Part shown: in pieces, positions 1-6,909 of the stretch
Layout of the letters: every line of letters begins with the position of its first letter
Numbering within the stretch: the first letter of the stretch is position 1
NCBI GenBank assembly: GCA_026770585.1
Contig: MU646322.1
Location: forward strand, 890,655-919,474
Direction: 5' to 3'
Origin: Baffinella frigidus
Lineage: Eukaryota; Cryptophyceae; Cryptomonadales; Baffinellaceae
DNA: 28,820 nt
Position numbers and translations under genes: made by a program
Notes under the pieces: model-generated
Seen by the model: the letters and a program-made list of their open reading frames with translations, nothing else
The model's database searches: none
What the model was told of the DNA's origin: nothing

Positions 1-41
1 CTCCCTCCTGCTCTCTCTCCCTCCCTCCCTCTCTCCCTCCC
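1..41. repeat. CT-rich microsatellite
   Basis: Almost pure CTCC/CTCT pyrimidine tract at the window edge. Three further tracts of the same kind occur at about 2994-3070, 17826-17950 and 25379-25600, each next to an exon-like segment, so they behave like intron or polypyrimidine filler. Confidence 0.85.
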
Positions 42-300
42 GTTGCACCACGAAACTCGAACCGGCACGTTGAACACCTTTCACAACCTTTTGTAAGTCC
101 GGACTTGGTCCGGGCGGCATTTCTCCAAGTCCGAAGCCGCCTCGCGCCAACGTCATATCTCCTACGTGTCGTCCACATTCAAACCCCGTCCCCTCAAAGT
201 TGCCGCCGCGTACACACCCCGTCCGATTCAGTCAACCTGTGCGGTTCAGTCACCCGGGGCGCCTTTGTTCGCAGATCAGGGCTCATAACCGTGTTCGCAG
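42..300 (+). other. Intron-like sequence ending in CAG
   Basis: No convincing exon. It contains the word CGGTTCAGTC twice-related (near 222-252), which returns near 8870 and 9180, so it is a dispersed short repeat. It ends in GTGTTCGCAG, a plausible acceptor for the following exon. Confidence 0.4.
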
Positions 301-348
301 GTGCGATCCGCGGAGATACACGAAGCGCGTCCGGCGCCGACGCCCCAG
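301..348 (+). CDS. Exon, 16 codons (VRSAEIHEARPAPTPQ)
   Basis: Open segment preceded by TTCGCAG and followed by GTGCCC. It reads VRSAEIHEARPAPTPQ in frame with its boundaries. A degraded copy of its 3' half sits at 470-497, again ending AG|GT. Function not recognised; family unknown. Confidence 0.45.
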
Positions 349-364
349 GTGCCCCTCCTTTTTG

Positions 365-450
365 CTCGAAAGTTGACGAATTTGTATGAAAGTTGACGGA
401 TTCGTAAAGTTGACGGATTTGTACCGCGCAACGCGCGTGTCAACTTGAGG
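365..450. repeat. AAAGTTGACGGATTTGTAC repeats
   Basis: Three imperfect copies of (G/T)AAAGTTGACG(G/A)ATT(T/C)GTA, the last followed by a short stem closing with GTCAACTT. The same 42-bp block recurs at 22627-22668, so it is a dispersed element. Confidence 0.6.
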
Positions 451-469
451 ATAGTCCCTGAACCTGACT

Positions 470-497
470 GAGGCCCGCCTGGCGCCGACGCGCCCAG
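470..497 (+). pseudogene. Partial echo of the 301-348 exon
   Basis: GAGGCCCGCCTGGCGCCGAC matches the 3' half of the upstream exon, and the copy again ends CCCAG|GTACG. Only the last third is kept, but the donor is preserved. Confidence 0.45.
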
Positions 498-559
498 GTA
501 CGATCCCCTTCCACGAACGAAGGACTGTTGACTAATCTAGGCGATTTTGGTTTGCCTGG

Positions 560-940
560 CACAAGAAACCCGACGCCCGAAACCCACAACTCTAAAACCT
601 CTACCTTAAACCTAAACCCTCAACACGCCCTAAACCTAAACCCTCAACTCTCAACCCTCAACCCTAAAATCTGAACCCTAGACCCTGCACCCTAAGCTCG
701 AAACCCTCAACCCCAAACCCTAACCCCCAAACCAAAATCCCAAACCACAAACGTCAACCCCTACACCCTCAAACCCCCACCCTGCACCCTAAACCCCAAT
801 CCCTGCACCCCATGCACCCCTGCACCCCTGCACCCCTGCACCCCTGCACCCCTGCACCCCTGCACCCCAAACCCTAAACCCCAAACCCCAAACCCCAAAC
901 CCCAAACCCCAAACCCCAAACCCCAAACCCTCATCCGCAA
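560..940. repeat. Drifted telomere-like (CCCTAAA) intron filler
   Basis: About 380 bp of degenerate CCCTAAA heptamers. Local subtypes are visible: CCCTGCAC units at 783-866, then CCCCAAA units at 868-930. Repeated GVWGLGF-like reading frames on the minus strand are artefacts of this repeat. Confidence 0.85.
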
Positions 941-955
941 TCCTTGGTTGACTAG

Positions 956-1026
956 GTGGTGGAAGCGGAGGACCGGATCAGCGACTTCCAGAAAGCCATC
1001 AACCGCCCCTTCGAAACCCTCGCCAG
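956..1026 (+). CDS. Exon, VVEAEDRISDFQKAINRPFE...
   Basis: Seventy-one nucleotides between GACTAG and GTAGAC. It reads VVEAEDRISDFQKAINRPFE followed by TLA, ending in phase 2. The composition is that of a soluble amphipathic helix. It is one of the few exons here without an obvious echo. Protein family not recognised. Confidence 0.6.
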
Positions 1027-1033
1027 GTAGACC

Positions 1034-1132
1034 CCTATCCATTGCCAACCGACGCCCTATCTGCTGCCAACCGACGCCCTATCCACCCAACTGATGCCCT
1101 ATCCACCCAACTGACGCCTTATCCTGCCAACT
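1034..1132. repeat. Short tandem repeat CCAACTGACGCCCTATCC
   Basis: About five imperfect units of an 18-24 bp sequence ending CGCCCTATCC, directly after the exon donor. No coding signal. Confidence 0.7.
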
Positions 1133-1242
1133 GCAAAATACCAACATCGCTAGACCTTGCGGAGGTCGACCTGAACAGGATTCAGCGAGGCTCTCGACAG
1201 GAGTTGAACCCCTAAACCCTAAACCCTAAACGCCCCGCGCAG
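1133..1242 (+). other. Possible exon fragment plus short telomere-like filler
   Basis: GAGGTCGACCTGAACAGGAT (about 1162-1181) reads EVDLNRI in one frame but lacks a clean AG...GT pair, so I do not call an exon. CCCTAAA units follow at 1211-1230, ending GCGCAG before the next copy. Confidence 0.25.
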
Positions 1243-1360
1243 CTTGAACAACCAAGCGTTGGAACTCCTTCTGCAACGCCTTCCTGAGAGTGACGACGAC
1301 GCCGAGCTGCTTTACTCCAAGACGAGTGGCGTTACCCAAGGCCGAGTTGCTTTACATGAC
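1243..1360 (+). pseudogene. Echo 1 of the NNQALELLLQRLPESDDD exon
   Basis: After GCGCAG it reads LNNQALELLLQRLPESDDD, then continues with an internal duplication of GCCGAGCTGCTTTAC (about 1300 and 1341). It is aligned with 1421-1500, 1604-1717 and 2036-2070. No clean donor is visible, so it may be an incomplete copy. Confidence 0.5.
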
Positions 1361-1420
1361 CCCTCAGACTTCTCACCGCACTTGCTTGTTGACACCTGAA
1401 ACCCCTAACCCCGAACGTAG

Positions 1421-1500
1421 TTTCAACAACCAAGCGGTGGAACTTCTTCTGCAACGGCTACCCGAGAGCGACGACGAGAAGAGAGAGCCTTTCTCCCATG
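1421..1500 (+). pseudogene. Echo 2 of the NNQAVELLLQRLPES exon
   Basis: Preceded by CGTAG. It reads FNNQAVELLLQRLPESDDEK then REPFSHVF, in the same frame as 1604-1717. It is nearly as good as the copy I call the exon, so either could be the functional one. Confidence 0.5.
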
Positions 1501-1603
1501 TCTTCAGCTTTACTCAAGGACGAGTTACTTTACACAACCCCTCAGACTCCTGACCGCACTTACTTGAAAACTCTAAGCCCTAACCCCCTAACCCCTAACG
1601 CAG

Positions 1604-1717
1604 TTTCAACAACCAAGCGGTGGAACTCTTTCTCCAAAGGCTGCCGGACAGCGACGACGATGACGACGACGACGAGAAGAGAGAGCCGTTCCCCCATGTC
1701 TTCGGAGGCCTTGCGAG
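1604..1717 (+). CDS. Exon, acidic (NNQAVELFLQRLPDSDDD...)
   Basis: One hundred and fourteen nucleotides between CGCAG and GTACACCC. It reads FNNQAVELFLQRLPDSDDDD, an Asp run, then EKREPFPHVFGGLAR. The amphipathic segment followed by seven Asp suggests a soluble acidic linker. It is the best-bounded of four consecutive copies (1243, 1421, 1604, 2036). The Asp codons alternate GAC/GAT, so slippage could change the run length. Family not recognised. Confidence 0.6.
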
Positions 1718-2035
1718 GTACACCCTTCCCAAACCATCAACCCTCCCCAAACCCTCAACCCTCCCCAGACCCTCAACCCTCCCTAAACCCTCAACCCTCC
1801 CCAACCCCTTACCCTTAACCCCTAACCCTTAACACTGGTTAAGAAAACCAGAAAACAGAAGACCCTCAACCCTAAACCCTCAACCCCAAACCCTAAACCC
1901 TAAACCCCAAACCCCAAACCCCAAATCCGAAACCCTAAACCCTAAACCCTAAACCCTAAATAAACCCCAAACCCCAAACCCCAAACCCCAAACCCCAAAC
2001 CCCCAACCCTCACCGCCCCGCACAGCTTCAACCAC
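1718..2035. repeat. Telomere-like intron filler, two subtypes
   Basis: CCCTCAA/CCCCAAA units at 1733-1830 (a regular CCTCAACCCTCCCCAAA pattern), then CCCTAAA and CCCCAAA at 1862-2010. It ends CACAG before the next copy. Confidence 0.85.
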
Positions 2036-2070
2036 CAAGTGGTGGAAACCCTCCTCCAGAGGCTGCCTGA
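2036..2070 (+). pseudogene. Echo 4 of the LLLQRLP exon, cut by an element
   Basis: CTTCAACCACCAAGTGGTGG then CTCCAGAGGCTGCCTGA. The copy stops at the 2073-2209 foldback element. Sequence on the far side matches the start of the acidic DREDAEDED exon, which suggests these two exon segments were joined here. Confidence 0.5.
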
Positions 2071-2072
2071 TA

Positions 2073-2209
2073 TAATCTCCATACAAGTATTAATTAATTG
2101 CTTTCTGGCAACGAAAATTACTACACGATTTGCTTATACAAGTAATAGTAGAGCATTTGTGTAGTAAATTTCGTTGCGCCAAAAGTAATTAATACTTTTG
2201 TGGAGATGA
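2073..2209. mobile_element. MITE family A, copy 1 (TAATCTCC), TSD GATA
   Basis: A 137-bp foldback with ends TAATCTCCA/TGGAGATGA and internal arms GGCAACGAAAATTACTACAC / GTGTAGTAAATTTCGTTGC. It is flanked by GATA at 2069-2072 and 2210-2213. Removing element plus one GATA gives CCTGATAGGGAGGACGC, as in the uninterrupted copies at 2915 and 3179. Non-autonomous: no transposase. Confidence 0.85.
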
Positions 2210-2262
2210 GATAGGGAGGACGCGGAGGACGCGGAGGACGAGGATCCACTCCAGGCCCTTGG
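2210..2262 (+). CDS. Exon segment, acidic (DREDAEDAEDED)
   Basis: Reads DREDAEDAEDEDPLQALG up to a GT at 2263. Copies start at about 2700, 2921 and 3181. Acidic low-complexity composition argues for a disordered linker. Which of the copies is spliced cannot be told. Confidence 0.45.
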
Positions 2263-2384
2263 GTAGGGTATTCCATGTGCGTTCTTGGAGCCGTTTGCGC
2301 GTTCTTGGAACCGTTTTTCTGCGAAAAGATGACTTTGGATAACCATTTCCCCTGAAAATGACTTTTGAATACCCCCCCCTCCAG
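2263..2384 (+). mobile_element. Introner-like foldback, GT...AG ends, copy 1
   Basis: Begins GTAGGGTATTCC and ends CCCTCCAG, so it could splice precisely. GGGTATTC (2266-2273) is inverted as GAATACCC (2367-2374). CTCCAG occurs on both sides (about 2249 and 2379), like a target duplication. A second copy lies at 3234-3357, and the exon copy at 2911 has no insert at the equivalent place. Confidence 0.65.
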
Positions 2385-2433
2385 CCCTGCGTGGGAAGAG
2401 AAGGACGAGGAGGAGTCGCGGGCTGCGCCTCAG
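2385..2433 (+). CDS. Exon, PAWEEKDEEESRAAPQ
   Basis: Forty-nine nucleotides between CTCCAG and GTACC. It reads PAWEEKDEEESRAAPQ, continuing the acidic stretch. The donor AG|GTACC is shared with the copies at 2733 and about 3093. Confidence 0.5.
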
Positions 2434-2454
2434 GTACCAAACTCCGCTGCACCT

Positions 2455-2597
2455 TAATCCCCATAAAAAAGTATTAATTAATTGCCTTTGGGCAACGAAA
2501 ATTACCACACGATTTGCTCATAAAAGTAATAGTAGAGCAGTTGTGTAGTAAATTTCGTTGCGCCAAAAGCAATTAATTGATACTTTTGTGGAGATGA
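2455..2597. mobile_element. MITE family A, copy 2, TSD ACCT/ACCC
   Basis: 143 bp, same ends and internal arms as 2073-2209. Flanks ACCT (2451-2454) and ACCC (2598-2601). The empty site CTGCACCTCGGATGTAG survives intact at about 3108-3124, which fixes the boundaries. Confidence 0.85.
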
Positions 2598-2614
2598 ACC
2601 CCGGATGTAACCTG

Positions 2615-2667
2615 GTAGCCCGGTACCTCATCTGAGGTTGTTAGCCCGGTACCTCATCTGAGGTTGT
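2615..2667. repeat. 26-bp tandem duplication
   Basis: TAGCCCGGTACCTCATCTGA followed by GGTTGT, repeated twice head to tail. The word GTAGCCCGGTACC returns at about 2861 and 3120. Confidence 0.8.
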
Positions 2668-2690
2668 ACAACTCTCGGATGTAGCCCCGT

Positions 2691-2733
2691 GTTAGAGCCT
2701 GATAAGGATGAGGAGAAGGAGGAGCAGTCGCAG
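2691..2733 (+). pseudogene. Short echo of the acidic exon (LEPDKDEEKEEQSQ)
   Basis: Reads LEPDKDEEKEEQSQ and ends CAG|GTACC. It lacks the middle part (EDAEDEDDEDQ) found at 2911. Intact reading frame, so an alternative exon is not excluded. Confidence 0.5.
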
Positions 2734-2910
2734 GTACCAAGCGGGGTCTCATCTGAGTTCAGTGACCCTTCACGTCAGTCAACTAGAGGCTCGCGACCTG
2801 GCCCATGGCCGAGGCTCGCTACCTGTCTGACCGAGGCTCACAAACTCCGCTGCACATCGGATGTAGCCCGGTACCGAATTCCGCTATAACTCTCGGATGT
2901 AGCCCGGTGT

Positions 2911-2994
2911 TAGAGCCTGATAGGGGGGATGCGGAGGACGAGGATGACGAGGATCAGGAGAAGGAGGAGAAGCAGCGCGAGCAGTCGCGGGCCT

Positions 2995-3031
<37 letters not shown>

Positions 3032-3093
3032 TCTCTCCCTCCCTCTCCTCTCTCTCTCCCTGTCTCCCTCTCCTTCGCGGGCTGCGCCCCTGG
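2911..3093 (+). CDS. Acidic exon, longest copy, split by CT repeat
   Basis: Reads LEPDRGDAEDEDDEDQEKEE then KQREQSRA. A CT microsatellite (2994-3068) then intervenes, after which TCGCGGGCTGCGCC resumes the exon and ends at CTG|GTACC. The duplicated TCGCGGGC on both sides of the tract suggests the microsatellite grew inside the exon copy. Likely a disordered, highly charged region; no family assigned. Confidence 0.5.
2994..3068. repeat. CT microsatellite inside an exon copy
   Basis: About 75 bp of (CT)n/(CTCC)n. All long open frames here on both strands (Ser-Leu or Arg-Glu runs) are repeat artefacts. Confidence 0.85.
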
Positions 3094-3170
3094 TACCAAA
3101 CTCCGCTGCACCTCGGATGTAGCCCGGTAGCCCGGTACCTAATTCCGCTACAACTCGGATGTAGCCTGGT

Positions 3171-3233
3171 GTTAGAGCCCGATAGGGAGGACGCGGAGGA
3201 CGAGGATGACGAGGAACCACTCCAGGCCTTTGG
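3171..3233 (+). pseudogene. Echo of the acidic exon before introner copy 2
   Basis: Reads LEPDREDAEDEDDEEPLQAF up to the GT at 3234. It is the counterpart of 2210-2262 with the upstream half (GTGTTAGAGCC) kept. Confidence 0.5.
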
Positions 3234-3357
3234 GTAGGGTATTCCATGTGCGTTCTTGGAGCCGTTTGTGCGTTCTTGGAGCCGTTTTTCTGCTAAAAGA
3301 TGACTTTTCAGAACCATTTCCCCTAAAAAATTACTTTTGAATACCCCCCCCCTCCAG
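3234..3357 (+). mobile_element. Introner-like foldback, GT...AG ends, copy 2
   Basis: Starts GTAGGGTATTCC and ends CCCTCCAG, about 90% identical by eye to 2263-2384. It contains two GTTCTTGGAGCCGTTT units and terminal GGGTATTC/GAATACCC. It separates EDEDDEE from KEEKQREQ, sequences that are contiguous in the copy at 2911. Confidence 0.65.
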
Positions 3358-3385
3358 AGAAAGAGGAGAAGCAGCGCGAGCAGTC
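3358..3385 (+). pseudogene. Acidic exon tail cut by a CCACTCGAG element
   Basis: AGAAAGAGGAGAAGCAGCGC then GAGCAGTC, matching 2963-2990, then broken by the 3386-3576 element. After it TCGCCCCGG|GTACACC resembles the exon end with its GTAC donor. Confidence 0.5.
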
Positions 3386-3576
3386 CCACTCGAGAATGCT
3401 AGAGGGGCCTATTTACATGTGGGGTTGTAAATATTTGTACCAGGATGAGGTAAAGTAACCTCCTCACTGTGCAATTTGAGCAGAGTCACGTGACCATTTA
3501 ACAAAAGTTACTACACAAATGCCCACTTTTCAAAGCACATCGGTTTTAAATAGGCCCCTCTAGCATCCTCGAGTGG
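3386..3576. mobile_element. Foldback element, CCACTCGAG ends, TSD TC
   Basis: 191 bp. The left arm CCACTCGAGAATGCTAGAGG continues GGCCTATTTA and matches the right arm with one mismatch. Flanked by TC (3384-3385, 3577-3578). It carries the internal word GTTACTACACAAATG, also found in families with other ends. Confidence 0.8.
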
Positions 3577-3729
3577 TCGCCCCGGGTACACCTCGGTGGG
3601 TGACTTTTGCGAGAGCTAAAGCTATAGGGTTCGGGTTTCTCTAGATAGAAATTTGGTACAACAGTGCACCTAGAGAGAAGCCTCTCCATAAGCGAGAGGT
3701 GCCCCTGGTGCACCCTCGTCGGTCCTCGC
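3577..3729. other. Unassigned spacer
   Basis: Contains small inverted motifs (CTCTCCATAAGCGAGAG) and CACCTAGAGAGAAG but no supportable exon. Confidence 0.3.
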
Positions 3730-3888
3730 GTGATGATGATGCTGATGAGCGAATTCTTCTCTCTCATGATGATGAGCGAATTCCTCTCTCTCATGATGAT
3801 GAGCGAATTCTTCATGATGATGCGCGAATTCTGCTCTCTCATGATGCTGAGCGAATTCTTCATGATGATGAGCGGATTCTTGTCTCTC
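3730..3888. repeat. Minisatellite, GATGAGCGAATTC unit
   Basis: Six units of about 21-27 bp: ATGATGATGAGCGAATTC followed by TTC or a CT-run (TCTCTCTC). Unit length alternates. All six frames stay open through it, so the ORFs here are not evidence of a gene. Confidence 0.85.
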
Positions 3889-4189
3889 TTCAACTTTATT
3901 ACTCTCGATCAAGGTCCTATTTAGGCCCTTACGCCTTGAGTTGAGTGATGCAATAGTCTATGGGCCTTGAGAAAAGGGCCCGTCTGGTGTATCCAGGGCC
4001 TCCTCGATCCTCGCATAATGATCATCATGCTTCCCTACCTGCCGGCCCAGTTTTTCGCCTCATCATATTTCCAGGGAAAAGAGACATTCCGGCTCTGAAG
4101 GCCAGAATGTCTCTCCATCTGAGCCAATGACCTTCAGGAGGTTGAGTCGGGGTGTGTGCAGCGCGGGGAGCCCTAAACCCCCAAAACCG
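3889..4189. other. Spacer with a small hairpin
   Basis: AGAGACATTC...GAATGTCTCT at about 4079-4113 forms a 10-bp stem. CTATTTAGGCCCTTACGCC resembles the TATCTTAGGCCT words inside the TTGTCG elements. No exon seen. Confidence 0.35.
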
Positions 4190-4280
4190 CACCCAACACC
4201 CCACACCCCACACCCCACACCCCTCACCCCACACCCCACACCTCACACCCCACACCCCAAACCCTAAGCCCTAAACCTGA
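4190..4280. repeat. CCCCACA-type telomere-like filler
   Basis: At least ten ACCCCACACCCC units, a local variant different from the CCCTAAA filler elsewhere, ending CTGAAACAG before the exon. Confidence 0.8.
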
Positions 4281-4285
4281 AACAG

Positions 4286-4333
4286 AAGGACGACGCGGGG
4301 GAGGAAGCGAGAGGCCCGCCTCAGGACGAGCAG
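4286..4333 (+). CDS. Exon, KDDAGEEARGPPQDEQ
   Basis: Forty-eight nucleotides between AAACAG and GTGCGC. It reads KDDAGEEARGPPQDEQ, again acidic. The echo at 4511-4594 has the same start and the same GTGCGC donor. Confidence 0.55.
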
Positions 4334-4510
4334 GTGCGCGTACCCCCAAAAGGGTTCAGCGGTGGGCACCTTAATTCCACACTCGGCTCCGCAAACACCC
4401 TTTTGGGGGGTTTTTATCAAAAAAAAACCGCAGAGCCGTACAAGGTGGGCGGTGTGTAGTAGTTTTCGTGGGGTTAGTCACTTGGTTGGTTTAGTACCTC
4501 CGGTCAAAGC

Positions 4511-4594
4511 GGAGGACGACGCGGGGGAGGAAGCGAGGGCCCCGCCTCAAGACGAGCGTCGACGAGCGTCTTGAGGCGGGCCCCTCGCGCACAG
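4511..4594 (+). pseudogene. Echo of KDDAGEEA exon with internal palindrome
   Basis: Reads EDDAGEEARAPPQDERRRAS. A 22-nt arm (4533-4554) is repeated inverted at 4567-4588, around GACGAGCGTC tandem units. The copy ends CACAG|GTGCGC. The palindrome looks like a template-switch event inside the coding copy. Confidence 0.55.
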
Positions 4595-4661
4595 GTGCGC
4601 GTCACGCACCCTCAATCCTGAACCCTGAACCCTGAACCCTGAACCCTGAACCCTGAACCAT

Positions 4662-4719
4662 ACGTGCACTGCATCGAGCTCGGAACTACCGAGCAGCGCA
4701 TCAACTCCGGTCCGTGCAG
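4662..4719 (+). CDS. Possible exon, VHCIELGTTEQRINSGPC
   Basis: Preceded by CCCTGAA filler. It reads VHCIELGTTEQRINSGPC and stays open to about 4750. A donor CCG|GTCCG at 4710 is possible. The acceptor is weak, so boundaries are uncertain. Confidence 0.35.
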
Positions 4720-4952
4720 CCTTCTGAATGCAGAAAGCCAACGTTGAAGAGGGACTTGTTTCGACTCGACTCTGGTACAAAGTTGACAACCAGAAATTTA
4801 AAAGGGCCACGACGAAAAACTCGAAAAGGTGCCTAAAACAGCGGCGGGCACCATACTGCTGGTACAAAAGCTTTGCACGTGTCGTTTTAAAGCTCTGTGG
4901 GAATTTTAAAAGGCCTCTAGTTGTAAATTATGATCCTAAACCCTGAATCCTA
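4720..4952. other. AT-richer spacer
   Basis: Contains TGGTACAAAGTTGACAACC and TGGTACAAAAGCTTTG, words typical of the foldback elements, but no complete inverted ends that I can define. Confidence 0.3.
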
Positions 4953-5155
4953 TTGTCGAAATGGGCTTCGCGCGGAATCGAGGTCAGGTCAGGAAATCAG
5001 GGAAATTTCCAAAAATTGACTTTTATGCTATCTTAGGCCTCGTTTTTATCTCAAAATAGCATCTCCCACCCATAAGATGACACAAAGAGGCAAAAAAATG
5101 GGAAAATGTTGCTGACCTGACCTCGATTTTTCCCGCGCGGAGCCCATTTCGACAA
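4953..5155. mobile_element. MITE family C, copy 1 (TTGTCGAAATGGGC)
   Basis: 203 bp with imperfect arms TTGTCGAAATGGGCTTCGCG...CGCGGAGCCCATTTCGACAA, extended by GAGGTCAGGTCAG/CTGACCTGACCTC. Copy 2 at 9274-9475 is about 90% identical. Flanks are TA on the left and AA on the right. Confidence 0.8.
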
Positions 5156-5170
5156 AACACCCCAAAGCAG

Positions 5171-5512
5171 GGGCAAGGCATCCACGGCGGCGCGAAAAAA
5201 AGGCGTCATCCCTCGCGTGCTCTCCTGAACCCCACATCCTGAACCCTACACTCCTGAACTATAATCCCTAAATCCTGAACCCCAATCCCTGAACCCTGAA
5301 CCCTGCAGGGGCAAGGAACCCTCGGCGGCGCGGACAGAAGGGGCTCCATCCCTCGCGTGCTCTCCTGAACCCTACATACTCAACCCTAACCTCCTGAACC
5401 ATACCCCCAACCCTCAACTTTGAACCATGAACCCCCAACTCCTGGATCAGGGGCAAGGGACGGCCGGCGGGGCAGACATACGGGGATACACATCCCGCGC
5501 GTGCTCTTCTGA
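5171..5512 (+). pseudogene. Three degenerate echoes of the KKGPDAE exon 5' part
   Basis: Copies at 5171-5226, 5309-5368 and 5451-5512. Each begins CAG|GGGCA and contains GGCGGCGC or GGCGGGGC and ends CCCTCGCGTGCTCTCCTG or similar. All are followed by telomere-like filler. The third part of the exon (NKKGPDAE) is missing. Frames are broken by indels. Confidence 0.55.
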
Positions 5513-5600
5513 ACCCTACACCTAAACCCAATATCCTCAACTCCTGAACCATACCCCAAACACTTAACCTTGGACCCTGAACCCGAAACTCCTGGATCAG

Positions 5601-5684
5601 GGGCATATGCCGCATGGCGGCGCAGACATCAGGGGCTCAATACCGCGCGTGCTCGCTGTGAATAAGAAGGGGCCCGACGCCGAG
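5601..5684 (+). CDS. Exon, GHMPHGGADIRGSIPRVL...KKGPDAE
   Basis: Eighty-four nucleotides, 28 codons, between GATCAG and GTGGGT. It reads GHMPHGGADIRGSIPRVLAV then NKKGPDAE. It is the most complete of about eight copies spread over 5.17-6.91 kb. Function not recognised. Confidence 0.6.
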
Positions 5685-5723
5685 GTGGGTGGGGGGGGGG
5701 GAGAGTTCTTTATTGACAACCGA

Positions 5724-5885
5724 CCACACAGCGGGCTTCGAAGGGATTTTTGAATAACCCTTAAGCGATAGGACCTTCGACCTTACGGTAGGCAACCCGT
5801 AGGGGCATAGGGGGGTTCCTACGGATAATGTATCGGAAACTCGGCCCGAAATGGGCCGAAAATCCCTTTGTAGCCCGCTGTGTGG
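5724..5885. mobile_element. Foldback element, CCACACAGCGGGCT ends
   Basis: 162 bp. CCACACAGCGGGCT at the left, AGCCCGCTGTGTGG at the right, continued by GGGATTTT/AATCCC. It lies in the intron between two exon copies. I see no clear target duplication. Confidence 0.75.
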
Positions 5886-5889
5886 CTAG

Positions 5890-5939
5890 GGTCCGTTCCG
5901 CGCGTGCTCGCCTTCCAGAAGAAGGGTCCCGACGCCGAG
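5890..5939 (+). pseudogene. Echo, SVPRVLAFQKKGPDAE
   Basis: Reads SVPRVLAFQKKGPDAE in the same frame as 5601-5684, ending GAG|GTGGGT. Only the 5' portion is missing. The reading frame is intact, so it could be an alternative exon. Confidence 0.55.
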
Positions 5940-6099
5940 GTGGGTGGGGGGGGAAGAGAGTTCTTTATTGATCCACTGTATCGCCTTTTCTTTATCGGTC
6001 CACTTTATAACCGAGATGATTCAGCGGACCGGCCTCGCGCCATGGGTCTTTGATTTCCCTTTTCCCGGCAGCCTTATCTCTACCTTCCTAGGGTCCCAA

Positions 6100-6245
6100 C
6101 TCGGTGGGCTTCGAGGGTTGCGGATTTGAATTTGGGGCTGGATTCTAGGGTGTTACGTGACCAAATTTACACCAGAAAATCCTTAAAGTTGATTGTCTCT
6201 GGGCGAGTCGACTTTTGTTGAAAGGTCTGTAGTCCACCGTGTGGC
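6100..6245. repeat. Dispersed element, copy 1 (+)
   Basis: Contains ACCAAATTTACACCAGAAAA then TCCTTAAAGTTGATT and GGGCGAGT(C/T)GACTTTTG. Related copies at 6728-6826 (+) and, reversed, at 7232-7350. Copies 1 and 2 both continue into GTCCACCGTGTGGCATTCCG. Confidence 0.7.
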
Positions 6246-6281
6246 ATTCCGCACGTGCAGAAGAAGAGGCCCGACGCCGAG
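6246..6281 (+). pseudogene. Echo, PHVQKKRPDAE
   Basis: Short copy of the exon 3' end, reading PHVQKKRPDAE, ending GAG|GTGGG. Fused directly to the dispersed element upstream. Confidence 0.5.
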
Positions 6282-6282
6282 G

Positions 6283-6480
6283 TGGGTTTAGGGTTCAGTG
6301 TTTGAGGATTTGGGGTAGGGTTCAAGAGTTTAGGGTTTGGGTGTGGGGTGCAGGAGAGCAGGGTGCATGGTGTAGGGTGTAGAGTGTAGGGTGTAGGGTG
6401 TAGGGTGTAGGATGTAGGGTCCCCCCTACACCCTACACTCTACACCACACACCCTACACCATACAACCTACACCCTGAAC
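6283..6480. repeat. Telomere-like filler with strand switch
   Basis: TTTAGGG/GGGTGTA orientation to 6420, then CCCCCCTACACCCTACAC in the opposite orientation. The junction near 6420 makes a foldback of GTGTAGGGT units. Confidence 0.75.
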
Positions 6481-6611
6481 TTATTTTTTATTTATTTATT
6501 ACTCTCGATACAGGTCCAACCAAGGCCCGAACTGTGTGTGCCTCAATAGTAAGTCAACACAACTGTTCAGACCAAACCTACACACGCAATACTCAACTCC
6601 AGGGCGAACCC

Positions 6612-6636
6612 TGAACCCTCGTGCACAAGAAGGGGC
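6612..6636 (+). pseudogene. Minimal echo, LVHKKGPK
   Basis: CTCGTGCACAAGAAGGGGCC reads LVHKKGP, a fragment of the KKGPDAE exon without a donor. Confidence 0.4.
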
Positions 6637-6727
6637 CCGAAGTTTTGTCAAAAGCGATTTGGTTCGCCCCAGGGCTGACAGAAAGATATCCAGAACTCCA
6701 CGCTTCCGTACCGAGAACGGCGTGCAT

Positions 6728-6826
6728 CATATGACCAAATTTACGCCAGAAAATCCTTAAAGTTGATTATCGCTGGGCGAGTTGACTTTTGTTGAAAGGT
6801 CTGTAGTCCACCGTGTGGCATTCCGT
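6728..6826. repeat. Dispersed element, copy 2 (+)
   Basis: About 95 bp nearly identical to 6160-6250, including GGTCTGTAGTCCACCGTGTG. Confidence 0.7.
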
Positions 6827-6906
6827 AACGAGAACCCTTGTGCAGAAGAAGGGTCACAACGAGATACAGAGGGAGGAGTCCCACGAGGGAGCGCAGCGCC
6901 CCTTCG
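6826..6906 (+). CDS. Possible exon, LVQKKGHNEIQREESHEGAQ
   Basis: Reads LVQKKGHNEIQREESHEGAQ then RPFG, ending CG|GTGCGC. It shares QKKG with the earlier copies but has a different, charged C-terminal half. It may be a genuine downstream extension of that exon. The acceptor is unclear. Confidence 0.4.
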
Positions 6907-6909
6907 GTG

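Noticed and set aside
761-1048. Minus-strand open frame with GVWGLGFGVWGLGF repeats
   Set aside because: It is the translation of CCCCAAA heptamers. Similar long frames at 14910-15223, 15571-15815, 22661-23161 and 27393-27578 have the same cause.
2884-3389. Long Ser-Leu and Arg-Glu frames on both strands
   Set aside because: Produced by the CT microsatellite, which is open in all frames; same at 17708-18075 and 25365-25731.
3546-3944. Overlapping frames rich in His-Glu-Phe-Ala and Met-Met-Ser
   Set aside because: Translations of the GATGAGCGAATTC minisatellite, with no splice or codon support.
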